Positions 34,805 to 45,901 of a stretch of DNA of 52,133 nucleotides are shown here, piece by piece. This stretch comes from Hyphochytrium catenoides. Its lineage: Eukaryota; Sar; Hyphochytriomycetes; Hyphochytriales; Hyphochytriaceae. The translations under genes were made by a program, and so were the position numbers. The first letter of the stretch is position 1, and every line of letters begins with the position of its first letter. The notes beneath the pieces are model-generated. The model saw only the letters and a list, made by a program, of their open reading frames with translations, was not told the origin of the DNA and made no database searches. The stretch lies in contig FLMG01000308.1 in assembly GCA_900088475.1 (NCBI GenBank), forward strand, positions 27,424 to 79,556, read 5' to 3'.

Positions 34805-37487
34805 ATGAACGAGTCAGAGCTCTGGGGCGCTATTTCTCTAGTCATTTTTGCCATCTTCTTCGCGGGTCCGCTCGTGAAGCTTCTTTTGTGGACACTTGTG
34901 CGGCTGACTCCCCAAGACTGGAAGTACGTAACTCTCAACCTATCTGTTTGGCCATGTCCAGCTGGGCTCATTTATCACTCTTCCTCGTGCAGGTGGCCTC
35001 AGGAGCTGGTGGATGAGGTGGAATATCCCTTGACGTGGATGGTCAGGATCGCCTTCCTCTGGGTAGGAGGAGAATGTTTCCTTGCGTTGTTAGCCTCGCT
35101 CAACCTCCTCTCCATCACTCTCTACTGCGAGTGCTATCCCATCCGTCCACCTCCGCTCCCTTTCCGTCTTGCTTCTGATCCCGTCCTCGTTCGTTTCTTA
35201 ACAAAATTTCTCTCTTGTCTTGCCTTTCTCTTCCTCTGTCGCCCTCTCTCTGTCTCTCTCGTTGTCTCTCTCTCTCTCTCCCTCTCTCTTTCTCTGTCTG
35301 TCTTCCGCTGGCTTGCTAGATCAGGGTAAGTATACTGACCAAGAGTCTGTGCGTAGGGCGCTCTGGCTGTGATCCACCTGGACTTACACCCGCTCCCGGT
35401 CTGGGTCTTCGGAGTGCCTCTCATCGCCGTCACCTTGAAACTGTTCAATGTTGTCGCCAATGTAAGACTCGCCCTGGCTTGAGAAGCACAGAGAAGCAGG
35501 AGGTGACAGATCCGTACAGAGCAGAAGGGAGACCAGAACTGCATAGATGAAAGAGCAGAAGAGGAAGGTCAGAGGCTAAATGTGTTGCTACTCTTCAGGT
35601 CGTGGTGCGCCGTGGAATGAAGCATCGCTCCAGAGAGGACTTGGGAAGGAGAAGGCGACTGGTGGAAGCCACCAAGGTGAGATCAAGCGGATCGAGAGGA
35701 CCTCTCCAATACCGTCGATCATCTGCGGCGGTGTACTTTTATCCTTATAGCCCTTCCGTGGTGCACGATGAGGCTCTACAATGCACTACTTCTCCCTTTG
35801 GGTCCTTCATTCCCTTTCCTGAGTCAGCATTAGCAGTCCATCTCTTACTCTCTAACGGGCCTAGGGCGGTCGCCCTGCATGGAAAGGAACATAACCATAT
35901 AATCCTTTGTTCGTCTGCCTTGACGACGTTCGATGTGCGATGGTGCCCCGCAGGGTGTGAGGAACCTCCTCGTCTTTCTCTTGGCATATGCCATCTATCC
36001 AGGCAACCTGTCGCTCTTCCCTCCCAACACCATCCTCCTACCTCTTCTAGCCGTGGTGTTGGTCATTAGCTTGACGCTCACGACCCTGGTAGGCAGCTCC
36101 CACTTCTTCCCTGGCACCTTTCTCTTCCTCTCCTGCTTAGGTTCTTTTCTCATCCACCTAATGATGTTGGCCTCATTCTGAAGCCTTCTGCTTGCTCCCT
36201 TTACACTTCTTGGATAGGCAAATGATCTCTTGGCGTCAATCCTTATCTTCGGGGTTGACTTGAACGTCGGACCGCGCCTATCAGCAAAGCTTGGGGCAGA
36301 AGGCACGATGCTTTACCTGAATCGCGGGAGCGTCAAGCTTAGAAAGGCTGACGGGACAATTGACTACCTTCCAGCTGGTAGGTAGATTTCCTGTTATCGC
36401 TAGTTCCTTTCTTTATGCCCAGAGTTATATTTTCTCTCCTTTTCTCATGCTCTTTCTCGCCGTTGGCTCATCTTTATCCTTACATCCAATCGTCGCTTAT
36501 GCGTACCACTTAATGGACTGATATGCCATCCCTTAGGCCAGCTCTTATTCACCCCGCTGCAAGCCTATCCGTACAGCTATCGCAACTCAGTCACGATCTC
36601 GTTGTCGCCAAGGTAGGCCAAGCATGGCGGTCCTTACTACTAAGCGATTAAAAGGGAGCTGACCTCTGTCTGCCAAAGGGTCAACGCCAGCGAGATAAGG
36701 CTCCTCCTACGGTGTCTTTCAGTCATTTTGCAGGACACGATAATACGAAGGGGGAGGCCCGTTAAGAGAGAGGACAAGATCTTGCCGTTGTTAGGCCATT
36801 CGACCTCCGCTGTAGCTTCTGACTTGGAACTTACCCGCAAAAGCGTAAGCTGGATACTAAGTGCGCACCACTACCTCGTCCCCGAATCTCTCTCATTATG
36901 GTCTCTATGATTCACAATCCAGAGCTCAATGCGCCACTCTTCAGTGGATGCGATGCCTTCAGAGATGATGACACTAAAGGACGCCCCTCGACCTGATATG
37001 GCCGCCACCCTCCCATTGCTCTATGAGAATCGAAAGGTTTACTTCTTCCCTCGTTCAGTCTCCCTCTTCGGTCTTTTTCTTCTTTTGCGCTCAAGCCTAC
37101 ACCAACCCAACCGTTTGTCTTGATGTGTAACAGGATGCTCTATCATCAACATACGTATATTATGCGGGAGGCCACGATGTAAGACTCATATGGGATTCCT
37201 CCCATCCTGACGATCTGTCACATCTTCAGGAGGCGTCTAAGGTTAGATGATCCGTCCTTCTTTCTTCATTCTTTCGCGTCTGCGTAAAAACAGAGCCCAG
37301 TTGCCTTGCTGACTGCGAAAGAGGCAGGATCTTTGACCGCTTTGTGGTTCAGGTTGTACTCGAGACCCACAAGGTGTTGGAGCGCTTGAAGCTCCCACAG
37401 CGAGGCGCGCTGCAGGTGCACCGCACTCCCCTGGAATCGTTGTCTTCTTCTACCGCAGCCCTTCAACCCTCGGCCCCATCCCAATAG
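34805..37487 (+). CDS. MscS-like mechanosensitive ion channel (11 exons)
   Basis: Exons in my model: 34805-34923, 34993-35062, 35357-35461, 35599-35676, 35954-36088, 36218-36377, 36537-36612, 36679-36844, 36923-37036, 37134-37241 and 37296-37487. All are GT-AG and in phase, giving about 440 aa. The N-terminus holds several hydrophobic helices (for example SLVIFAIFFAGPLVKLLL). A helix NLLVFLLAYAIYPGN, then the putative pore helix (VVLVISLTLTTLANDLLAS), leads into the beta-domain of MscS channels, with ADGTIDYLPAGQLLFTPL matching the family pattern of DG, then a PNG-like turn, then the end of the domain. A charged alpha/beta C-terminal region follows. MscS proteins open under membrane tension and release ions or osmolytes. 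The protein is short, and the usual Gly/Ala packing of the pore helix is weak, so the call rests on the order of elements. Exon 2 could extend past 35062, because that frame stays open. Confidence 0.65.
35262..35302 (+). repeat. (CT)n tract in intron 2 of the MscS-like gene
   Basis: A pyrimidine repeat of CTCTCT with few interruptions lies within intron 35063-35356, upstream of its acceptor. It belongs to the same class of tract seen in many introns of this window. Confidence 0.8.
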
Positions 37488-37717
37488 CCTGGCAGTTGAT
37501 GTCCTCCCTTGGTTTATTCTCACTTGTGCTTTTTGCCTCTCCTTCCACTTTGTCTCTCTTTCCTTGCTCCTTTCCTCCTCTTTCTTCCTCTTTTTGCTAT
37601 TATTTATTGCTGTACATATAGGCTAATCAGTCCTTGTGGTTCCTCAGAGGAGTCCACACCTCCTTCTCGCTTGTCGTGCTTTTGTTCTGTCCAAGACTGA
37701 TGATATTTCCGGTCAAT

Positions 37718-38461
37718 TTAAAGAACAAATTGCTCGTACTCTTCGTAGTCTTGTCATTGGAGAGTGAGTAAGGCAGAGTGGATAGGTGAGAAAGGAAAAG
37801 AGAGAGGAGAGAAAGGAAAAGAGAGAATGTGAAGGGCAGGGAGCCAGTCAGTAGGGGGCTATAGAGAATGAGAGAGAGAGAGAGAGAGATACAGTCGACC
37901 TTTTTGACGTGAAAAGCTGTGCAGCGATGGACAAGGGAGAAGTAAAGGGTTAGTCCACTTACCAGAGTCGAGGAAATACTCCGTTTGCTGCACATGTCTC
38001 CGCTTCATGCGAGTGTAAATGAGACCCAGCACTACCAGGAGGCAGAAGGCCATAATCAACATGATTCCGTTGGTCACGGTGATGCTCTCAAGGGCGATTG
38101 GGTTGTCATCTGGGCTTAATGCAGGGGAAAGGGGAGCATCATTCCAGTCTTGTCCAGTCTTTGGAAGTTCACGAAGCGCCAGCTGCTTTCCCTTGGTGCT
38201 CCTTATCGAATCCGTCATATCCGCCTCGCCCACCGCGTCCGATGCCAGTTGCTCTGCGGGACAAGGCCGGTCCGATCTTTTCCCCAACTCATCGGCACCA
38301 GCCCGTTGTCCTGCCTTTTGACATCTGGTCCTGTCAGGCAACAATGTTGGGAGTGGAGTTTTTGGAGGAGGTTTGGTTATGCTTTTAGCTGCCGAGACAG
38401 AGAAACAGAGACAATAAGTGAGAACCAGAAGGAAAGAGGTTCCAAAGCAGGCGAGCTTCAT
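37718..38461 (-). CDS. Small type I membrane protein with short acidic Tyr-containing tail (2 exons)
   Basis: Exons 38461-37963 and 37749-37718 give 176 aa. The ATG at 38461 opens a signal peptide (MKLACFGTSFLLVLTYCLCF). A polar, Pro/Lys/Asp-rich region of about 115 residues follows, with only a few cysteines, then one membrane helix (TNGIMLIMAFCLLVVLGLIY), a basic stop-transfer stretch (RMKRRH) and a short tail. The donor CTG|GTAAGTGG at 37962 is strong. The acceptor I chose follows a long pyrimidine tract and gives a tail ending DYEEYEQFVL. If the intron is retained, the frame runs instead to 37859 with a Leu-Ser-rich end. I recognise no family. The acidic tyrosine tail could serve sorting or signalling, by inference only. 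Confidence 0.65.
37868..37890 (+). repeat. Short (GA)n tract
   Basis: An uninterrupted GA run lies in the single intron (37750-37962) of the minus-strand type I protein gene, so it reads as CT on the transcript. Confidence 0.8.
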
Positions 38462-39129
38462 CGCGCATACGTGCTCGCCCGAATAATAAAGAGGAATGTG
38501 AAGCTGGCAATAGAGCACAATGACTGCTCTGGAGATATGGCAAATGGATGCCACGGCTTAGGGCTGACGAAGCTCTCTCTCGCTGACGCTGAAGCACTTT
38601 CTTGGCCGATAAAAAAGCTCTGTCTCTCGCGATGGACCGAACTTTTTAGAGCTTCATCGCCGCCATCTGACGATGGTGCCAAGAAATATTTAGAAGAGTC
38701 ATGCATCCCTGTACATTTGGGCGTTAGCGAAGCGGCACCGACGAGACAGAGTGACCAACATTGCTCCAGATCAAAGAGAAATCTCCATTTGAAAGAATTC
38801 AGGAATCAACGAAAGCTTCGTCGAAGTATTGAAGCTTTCGGATGGTATTTACCAGCTTTCTACCACGTTAGATCTCTCATAAGAATCGGGATCTTCAAGC
38901 TGCAGAAAACGTCAGAATCGCTGATGAGAAGCAGAAGAGACAGGAAGAGAGAATGCCGATGCCTCGACCGGCAGCGCGCAGTCAAGATGCGCAGATAACG
39001 CGAGAGGAAGGTCTCCCTCCCTCTGCCGCAGCAGGATCCACACTGGACGCGAGAAGGATTTGCCAAGCGTTGAGTCCACTCAGTCACCCGTTAGGTTAGA
39101 CACTGCGTTGAGTGCCTGATTTTGAGAGG
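38462..39129. promoter_or_regulatory. Divergent intergenic region between type I protein and oxidoreductase genes
   Basis: These 668 bp separate two divergent start codons and should carry both promoters. A plus-strand frame (38150-38998) crosses the whole region and runs antisense through the type I protein gene; it shows no domain and I do not call it. A perfect inverted repeat lies at 38810-38840. Confidence 0.4.
38810..38840. repeat. Perfect 10-bp inverted repeat with 11-bp loop
   Basis: The arms CGAAAGCTTC (38810-38819) and GAAGCTTTCG (38831-38840) are exact reverse complements with an 11-base spacer. It lies in the shared upstream region of two divergent genes. It could be a dimer-binding operator or a chance hairpin. 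Confidence 0.7.
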
Positions 39130-41782
39130 ATGAAGTCTACTGCGACGGTTGGTGTGAGACTCGCTGGAGGTGCCACTCGGATCTCGTCTAGCGCCCGCCA
39201 GTACGTCCGCAATATGAGCGGTATCCCAGGATCCTTCAAGGCTGTAAGTTGCGCCTGCTTCCTGTGGGCTGTGAGTCTGAAGCTTGGCCTACTCTTCGCT
39301 TCGTTGACTCCTCTCTCTCATCATGACAGCTTCTGGTAGAGAAGGAAGACAAGAAGTCGCCCGCAAAGTCATCAGTAAGAGAGTTCTCGCCTTCGGACCT
39401 GCCCGACGGCGATGTGACAGTGCGAGTCAATTTTTCCTCGATTAACTATAAGGATGGACTGGCAGGTGATCTGGAGCCCATCTCTATCCCTGCAGAATTA
39501 TTTTGCCTCTGTCTGTTGGCCTTGAGAGACTAAGGGTAGTGCCACTCGTCTCTCTTATCATCGCTAATAAACTTAGCCTTAGAGGTCCTCTTTTCTGCTC
39601 TGGCCTCGGTTTAACAATCTTGTGATGGGGTTCTCCCCTGCTCATTGACTTTGGCCCTACCCTTCTCTTCCTTTTAGTGCTGGGCAGGCCTGGAGTGGTC
39701 AAAAGCTATCCCATGGTACCAGGGATCGGTAGGTCCTATAGCTAAGCCGACAGCTGTCCTCTTTGGATTGGACTGCTGAACTCAGAGCTTCTGCTCTCCC
39801 TGTGTGGGGCATATTTGCCATCTTTCTCACAGATTTCGCTGGGACCGTCATCGAGTCAAAGTCTTCCAAGTTTTCTGAAGGTGACAGTGTGGTGCTGACT
39901 GGATGGTAGGACGTCTCTCTCTCGCTTATTTTCTTCCTCGTACTTCGCCTCTCTCTTATGTCTCTGCTCTGATAACAAAGACATCGGGCGTATCAATTGA
40001 CTGCTCTAATCACTGCTCTTCTCAACTACTCTCCAGGGGCGTTGGGGAGAAGCAGTGGGGCGGGTTCAGCGAGGTAGCACGTGTGTCCTCGAGCATGCTG
40101 GTGCATAAGCCGACGGATCTGACCGAAAAGCAGACCATGGCCATTGGAACAGCAGGCGTGGGTTCAAGCTTTAACTTGTTTACTCCTCTAGAGCGCAGCT
40201 CCTCGCTCTATTCCGCTCGCGGTGCTCTCTTCTCTTCTCACCCGGTCTCGCTCTCTCTGTTCCCTCCGTCGCCTTTCTTTGTGAAAACCGCTTCCTTCAA
40301 TGAGTAGCGTTTAGGCTTTCAGGGTTCTTCTAAAAGTAGACAACTTATCTTTTTGTTAGGTCACCGCGATGCTGTGCGTGATGGCCCTGGAGCAAGAAGG
40401 ACTAACAAACCAAACCAAGCGTGAGGTGCTGGTCACTGGAGCTGGCGGGGGAGTGGGAAGCGTGGCTGTTGCTGTGCTGAGCCACTTGGGATACAATGTC
40501 GTGGCGGCGACTGGCAGGACAGAGCTGGAAGAGTACTTTAAGGTTCCGCCCTGGACGCGCACCGCAGCTTCAAATTTCTTCTTCATCTCACTCTCTCTCT
40601 GTACTTTGTCTGCCGTCCTTGTCTCTCCCTGTCTCTCCCTTAGCCTCTCGGTCTCTCTCTCTTTCTCTCTCTGTTCCTGCTGGTTAGAGCTCCACTCTCT
40701 GCTGTACCATAGCTTTGCCCTTCTCCAGATGTTTTGCTTCCTCAGGCTACTAATCCCATCCAGTTCTTTCAGTCTATGTTTGGCCTCCATCTCTCTACGT
40801 TTGTCTCTCCATCTCCTTTCCTCCGCTTCTGCCCTTGATCTTTAGCCTTCTCTCGTGATCTCCCATAACCTACCTCTGCTGTCTAGGGCTTGGGAGCTCA
40901 ATCCATCCTGCCAAGGAGCGAGTTGGCAGAAAAGCCCAAGAAACCACTGGATAAGGAGCGGTGTGGATCCTCTCTCTCACTCTCTGTCTTTATCTTCTCC
41001 CTGCTCTCAATTCTCCTTCCGCATCCCTTCTCTTTCTGCGTCTCTTATATTCGCCAATCTCCCCAAGAATTCTTGTCTCACCTGTATCCTTTTCTCCCTT
41101 GCACACGCTCTTCCCAGGTGGGCGGCGGTCGTGGACACCGTCGGAGGAAACGTCCTGGCTCACGCTCTGACCCAGGTCAGCTAACCTCTTGTCTTACCTT
41201 GAAGTTTGGCTCCTTCTGAGCTCCTGCGGCTCTCTCTGCCCTATTGCTGACAGAACGTGATGGCATTCTAGGTACAATATGGAGGCACGGTGGCAGCCTG
41301 TGGCTTGGCAGGTAGGTAGACCTTTGCACAGGCAAGGAAGCGGATCACTGCCCATCAGTCCGAACATCCATATATTCTTTTCTCCTTTATTCTCTGGTTT
41401 AGATGACTTCTCACACCCTCTCTTCTCCACGCATGCTTTCTTTCCTATGTGGGAATGACCAGGGGGCGCTGATCTACCCACGACTGTCCTGCCCTTCATC
41501 CTTCGTGGAGTAACGCTTCGAGGCATCGACAGCGTGTACTGCCCAACACCCATTAGGGAGGTGCGTCTGCGGTATAAGCTAATATGTAAGCAGCGGACTA
41601 TTCTCATATTCTCTGTCTCTCTCTTTCAGGAATGCTGGCGACGTCTGGCCAAGGATTTGCCACGAAAGACTCTGGATGACGACATCAGTTCAGTGATTGG
41701 ACTAGCGGACATCCCTCAATACGCAGAGAAGATCCTCGCCGGGCAAACGAGAGGAAGAGTCATTGTCGATGTGAATCTCTAA
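39130..41782 (+). CDS. Zinc-independent quinone oxidoreductase / acrylyl-CoA reductase of the YhdH-AcuI type (11 exons)
   Basis: Exons: 39130-39243, 39330-39465, 39678-39728, 39833-39905, 40037-40157, 40360-40542, 40887-40960, 41118-41175, 41272-41311, 41463-41560 and 41630-41782. All are GT-AG with matching phases; 366 aa. Medium-chain dehydrogenase/reductase fold. Conserved landmarks: NYKDGLA, a GRPGVVKSYPMVPGIDFAG-type segment, GEKQWGGFSE, GTAGVTAMLCVMALE, the nucleotide-binding GAGGGVG (192-198) and AAVVDTVGG. Zinc ligands of alcohol dehydrogenases are absent, as expected. Family members use NADPH to reduce quinones or acrylyl-CoA-like enones. The first 38 residues (MKSTATVGVRLAGGATR and on) are basic and Ser-rich without acids and look like a mitochondrial or plastid presequence; they occupy exactly the first exon. 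Exons are small (40-183 bp), typical of this window. Confidence 0.93.
40575..40682 (+). repeat. (CT)n-rich tract in intron 6 of the oxidoreductase gene
   Basis: Imperfect CTCT and CTGT repeats fill the first half of intron 40543-40886. The tract is pyrimidine-rich on the coding strand. Confidence 0.8.
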
Positions 41783-41986
41783 TCTCGCTCCCTGAAAAGC
41801 TGAGTAGGCTGCCACATATTGTAAATGGGGATGGGCAGTGCTTCAAAGTTTAAGATAGGTAATGCGTTAGCTCTACGCCACTCACGAGACTGATAGGGTT
41901 TAAAGATGTAAAGAAGCCTTTCTTGCTCTCCTGGAGCAACTATCGCCTAAATGAACTGGTATTGGACATGTCCTGGCCGTATAACG
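41783..41986. other. Convergent 3' spacer
   Basis: Only 204 bp separate the stop codon of the oxidoreductase (+) from the stop codon of the cysteine peptidase (-). Both 3' UTRs must fit here or overlap. No further feature was seen. Confidence 0.5.
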
Positions 41987-44900
41987 TTAGAGGAGTTGCC
42001 CCAAAAGGAGAGCACCACCAGCTAAGAGGAAGGAGATAAGTGGTGCCGTTTCTCTCTTTGTTGCATGGCTTTTCTTGCTGGTCTGGGTCTGGGTCTTCGC
42101 ATTGGAGGCTTTGAAGTTCTCTGCAGAAGTAGAGCTCCCAGTACCCATGAGAATGTCTGTAGGCTGGTCTTTGCATGTCTTCTGCTCATCGCAGTACTTC
42201 CATGGCCCACAGGCGGGTGAGCAAGGAGCTACAGAAGAGAGACCGCGACGAGGGGAAGGAACGGAAAGGGAAGTTCAGGAACGTAGAATGGAGCGCGTTT
42301 AGAGCTAGAGAAGGAACTGAAGGAGAACAACTCTAAGGAAAGCAGGATACTATGGTATGAAGCATACAACTCACCATCAACATTGACAGACAAACTTTGA
42401 AAAAGCGAAAGCTGATGAAAAAAACTTTGTACAGAGAGAGCCAGCACAAAGAACCGAGTGCGAGATAAGCGCCCGCGCGCGAGAAAGAGAGAGAGACAGA
42501 GAGAGAGAGAGAAAGAGAGAGAAAGTAGTTCCCAAGGTCCTACCTTCCTCTGCCTCGACCCACATGGCGAGGTTACCGATGCCAAGATTGTTCTTGAACA
42601 TCTCCAGCCTGAAGTTTCCGCCTTCTCCCCAGTCGGAGCCCCACGTGTTCTTGACAATCCAATAGGGGATCGGACCCGTCATGTCATAGCCAATAATCTA
42701 AAGAAAGAGAGGCCGAAAGACAGAGGTTAACGTCCTCAGCATAAACAGAGAAGGATCCCGCGAGAAAAAGAGAGAGACAGAAAAAAAGTGACAGAGGATA
42801 ATCCACATGGGAAGATAGTAGCTGACTGTAAGAAGAGCTTTACCTGAATCGCATGGTTCACATTCTGTCCACAGGGTAGCGTCTTCCCGCTCATGATACC
42901 ACCGCCGTAGCTCTTCAAATCCTCAGCCTTCACTCTATGACGACAAGCCACAGCGTCAGCCTCGGTAGGTGGAGAGAGACAGAGAAAGAGAGAGGTCACT
43001 TACGCGCCGGCCAGAGGTCCCTTGGTGGCGAGTGCCACTGCCATGTTCTCCTCGTTTTTCACTTTGCACTGACAGCCGCAAGAGGTGGAAGCCATGTCCG
43101 TAGCAAACCCATAAGTAATGGGCACACCGCCTGACAGGAAGAGGGAACCAAGGCCAAAGATAAGAGGACCAAGACGAACACTGCGTGCGAACACTCTAAT
43201 CTCTCTCGCTCTCTCTCTATATATAAAATAGAAGCATATATGCTATTGCTTATCTGCCCCCTTCTCTCTTTGATCTCGGCCTAGCCCTGTTATGAGCCTT
43301 GTGAGGCACCTACCGACCCGCGCTGGTTTGCTGGCTGGGCACTGCGGAGCGTTAGAGGTGTAAGTGGTAGACTTGAGAGGCATATCCGCGTCCGCCGCGA
43401 GGCCCTTGCTCCGGGTAGCGAACTTGAAGCCAAAGTCATAGAAGCCTGGTCCAACAAGAAGTAAGGGCTCCGAAAGAGGGAAAAGGACGACGTGGACGCA
43501 CCTCCCGTGGAGCAAACGGGCCGTGCGCCAGCGTAGTCCTGAGAGCCCAGACAGCTGAAAATCTCTTCTACAGACATGAGGTTCGCCTTATGGCCAGCAA
43601 TAATCCATGCGGACTCAATCTCTTGCGCCGCCACATGCGCCCAGCAGCTGTTACACTGGTACTGCGTACGCACTCTAGTCACAGCGCCCTGCTCTCGCCT
43701 AATGAACAGAAATGGCAGAGAAACGTCAGAGATGAGGAGGAAGCGAAGTCAGTGCGGCAGGCCCTCTTCCTACCAGTCAAATTTCTTGGGAATGGTGGCG
43801 AAGGTGGCAGAACTCTGGGCGAAGCTGAGTCCTGCCTGATGCCCAGAGACTGGGGCCAGAGAGGGATCAAAGCCCGTGTGCGTGTGGATAAACTCATTGT
43901 CCGAGCAGGCTAGCGGGAGCAGGAGGAGATGGAGATGATTCGTGGAGGCCACAGAAAGATGGAAACAGTCAGTAGCTAGATGAGGAGAGCAATGGAAAGA
44001 GAAGCGTGGGACAGCAAGAGCAAGAAAAGAGAGAGAGCGAGAGAGAGAGAGAGAGAAGAAGAGACCCATAGAAAAGGAAATCCATGCTTCACCGGAGTAC
44101 CTGCGTACTTGTTAGCCTGATAGATGGCGTTGTCCGAAGGGTTGCTATTGTGGCTCTCGATTTCTTGCAGAGTCTAAAGAGGACAAGCCGAGTCAGCTCT
44201 AGGACTGGGACTTCCTCTTTTTCCTACTCTCTCTCCTTGTGTCTCTCTTCTCTCTCGCGTATTCATCCACCCTCACCTTCTGCAAGTTATCTCGTGCTTC
44301 GTCCTCGGTGTGTTGCTGCAGGCACAATCGATTGGGCCCGAGGGCCTGAACGTACTCGTCCAGACTAAGAGCTGTACAGAGGAACTTTCCCAACTGATCC
44401 ACCCCGTCAACATTCCGCTGATAACAGTCATCTGCATACAGATGGTGGAGAGGAGGAGCCAGCGACACATGGACAGAGTGAGCAGAGAGAATTCTCTAAG
44501 GAAGATGTGGAGAGCGACAGGGAGTGAGAGACAATTGACAAAGATAAAGAAAGGACAAAGGGAACAAGAGGGACAACCTCTCAGGATCTCCGCGTCCTGG
44601 TAGCTGGCCCACACGCAACGGAAAGGTGTGCCATCGTCCTTCAGCGGGCAAGTTCCGTTCACTGCTCCCCAGCAGGCCTGCGCAGGAGACAGAAAGCGGT
44701 CACTTGGCAGGGAAGTCAAGATGTAAGGAGAGGGAAGAGCGAGAGGCAAGCAGGACATGGATGGGAGAGATGGAAGAACAGCAACGAGTTACGAAGCTTG
44801 AGGAGCTGTGGCAAAAGACGGGAGAAAGAGATGAAGGGTCCACCTGATCGGCTGCGACAGGAGCGCAGCGGGGCTTAGATCCTAAGATTCGAACGCAGGT

Positions 44901-45105
44901 TTGGCCTGAGAGGGGTCGGAGAGAGAGAACGAGGGGAAGAAAAGAGGAAGAAGAGAGTTAGCCTTATTGTTTTCTACATTGTGCCCAGCTCGTGGGTCAC
45001 AACGATGGGATAGAGGGAACCGCCACAAGCTTCGAACAATGGAGCAGGAGAGAGGAAAGTGAATCAAAAGGAAAGAGGGAGAACCACCGACCGGGAGAGG
45101 AAAAG

Positions 45106-45150
<45 letters not shown>

Positions 45151-45653
45151 CAGAAGAACGCGAGAAAAATACAGCGAACTGGACGAGTATAGGAGAGAGA
45201 GAGCAGAGCAATAGATGAAAAGGACTGAGAAAGGGAGATGCAGGGAGGGGAGAGAGAGAGAGTGAGCGAGAGATAGATAGAAAGAGATGCGAGTGGCGTC
45301 ATACCAGTCCCACAGGCATCCGGCTTATTCATCTCACACAAGGGACTTCCAGGGCTTTTCGTCGGCTCCTGCGCCGCCTGATGTCTTGATCCTCGATGAC
45401 TCTTCGGCCTGCTATGGAACTGTCGGCGCCTATGATGGCGCCTGGGATGCCACTGTCTCTCTCTCTCCTCCGCATCTCCATCGTCAATGGCCTTTTCTTC
45501 TGCCTTAGCGTCACGCGGATCGGACCCCAGGCCAATGTACGCGCTCTTCTGCGCCCTCTGAGCCACCAGTTGCGCCGCATGAGGAGGCTGCTGAGCCGCG
45601 GCGCGGGCGGCAAGCAGGCTGAGGATTGCCAGAAGAGCGTGGACAAGTATCAT
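41987..45653 (-). CDS. Papain-family (C1A) cysteine peptidase with signal peptide and C-terminal anchor (12 exons)
   Basis: Exons in coding order: 45653-45305, 44905-44844, 44677-44578, 44431-44277, 44173-44101, 43909-43774, 43698-43502, 43445-43314, 43130-43004, 42934-42844, 42697-42544 and 42228-41987. All are GT-AG and in phase; 605 aa. The start opens a signal peptide (MILVHALLAILSLLAARAAA). Residues about 110-200 are Cys-rich (PLCEMNKPDACGTGQTC), followed by a helical stretch in the place of a propeptide. The mature domain begins near KKFDWREQGAV. The active site is complete: Gln304 and Cys310 in QYQCNSCWAH, His471 in VNHAIQ, Asn491 in VKNTWGSDWGEGG. Papain enzymes usually have SCWAF; here Phe is His. 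After the catalytic domain, the last exon adds a Cys-containing, Thr/Ser/Lys-rich spacer and a terminal hydrophobic segment (LISFLLAGGALLLGQLL) that ends the protein, as in GPI-anchored or tail-anchored proteins. The enzyme is probably secretory and membrane-tethered. Confidence 0.9.
42480..42528 (+). repeat. (GA)n tract in the last intron of the cysteine peptidase gene
   Basis: GA repeats follow a CGCGCGCG run near 42473-42480, within intron 42229-42543. They read as CT on the transcript. Confidence 0.8.
44024..44064 (+). repeat. (GA)n tract in an intron of the cysteine peptidase gene
   Basis: A near-perfect GA run lies inside intron 43910-44100. It reads as CT on the transcript and lies nearer the donor than the acceptor. 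Confidence 0.8.
45108..45150 (+). repeat. (GA)n tract in the first intron of the cysteine peptidase gene
   Basis: A long GA run lies inside intron 44906-45304. It is pyrimidine-rich on the coding strand. A further GA run follows at about 45250-45266. Confidence 0.85.
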
Positions 45654-45901
45654 GTCTCTTTAGGGCAGGGAACGATGGAAGGCGACAGAGGCTCTGGCTG
45701 CGCTCCGTCAGATCCCGGTCTGGCAGGAGAGAGAGACTCCTGTATCTTTCTTCTCCCTGCGCTTTCCTCGAGGCTCCTGCTCCTGTTAGTTCGAGTGTGA
45801 GCGTGCCTGCGGGCCGAGAGAGAGATTATCAAGCGTGGGTCAGGGCGTCAAGGCAGACGCAAGAGAGTTGAGACCTTGGCCTCTTTATCCTCCGGTGTTG
45901 A

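Noticed and set aside
38150-38998. Plus-strand frame of 282 codons crossing the type I protein gene and the divergent spacer
   Set aside because: Half of it is antisense to a gene with a clear signal peptide and membrane helix, and no domain or hydropathy pattern supports it.
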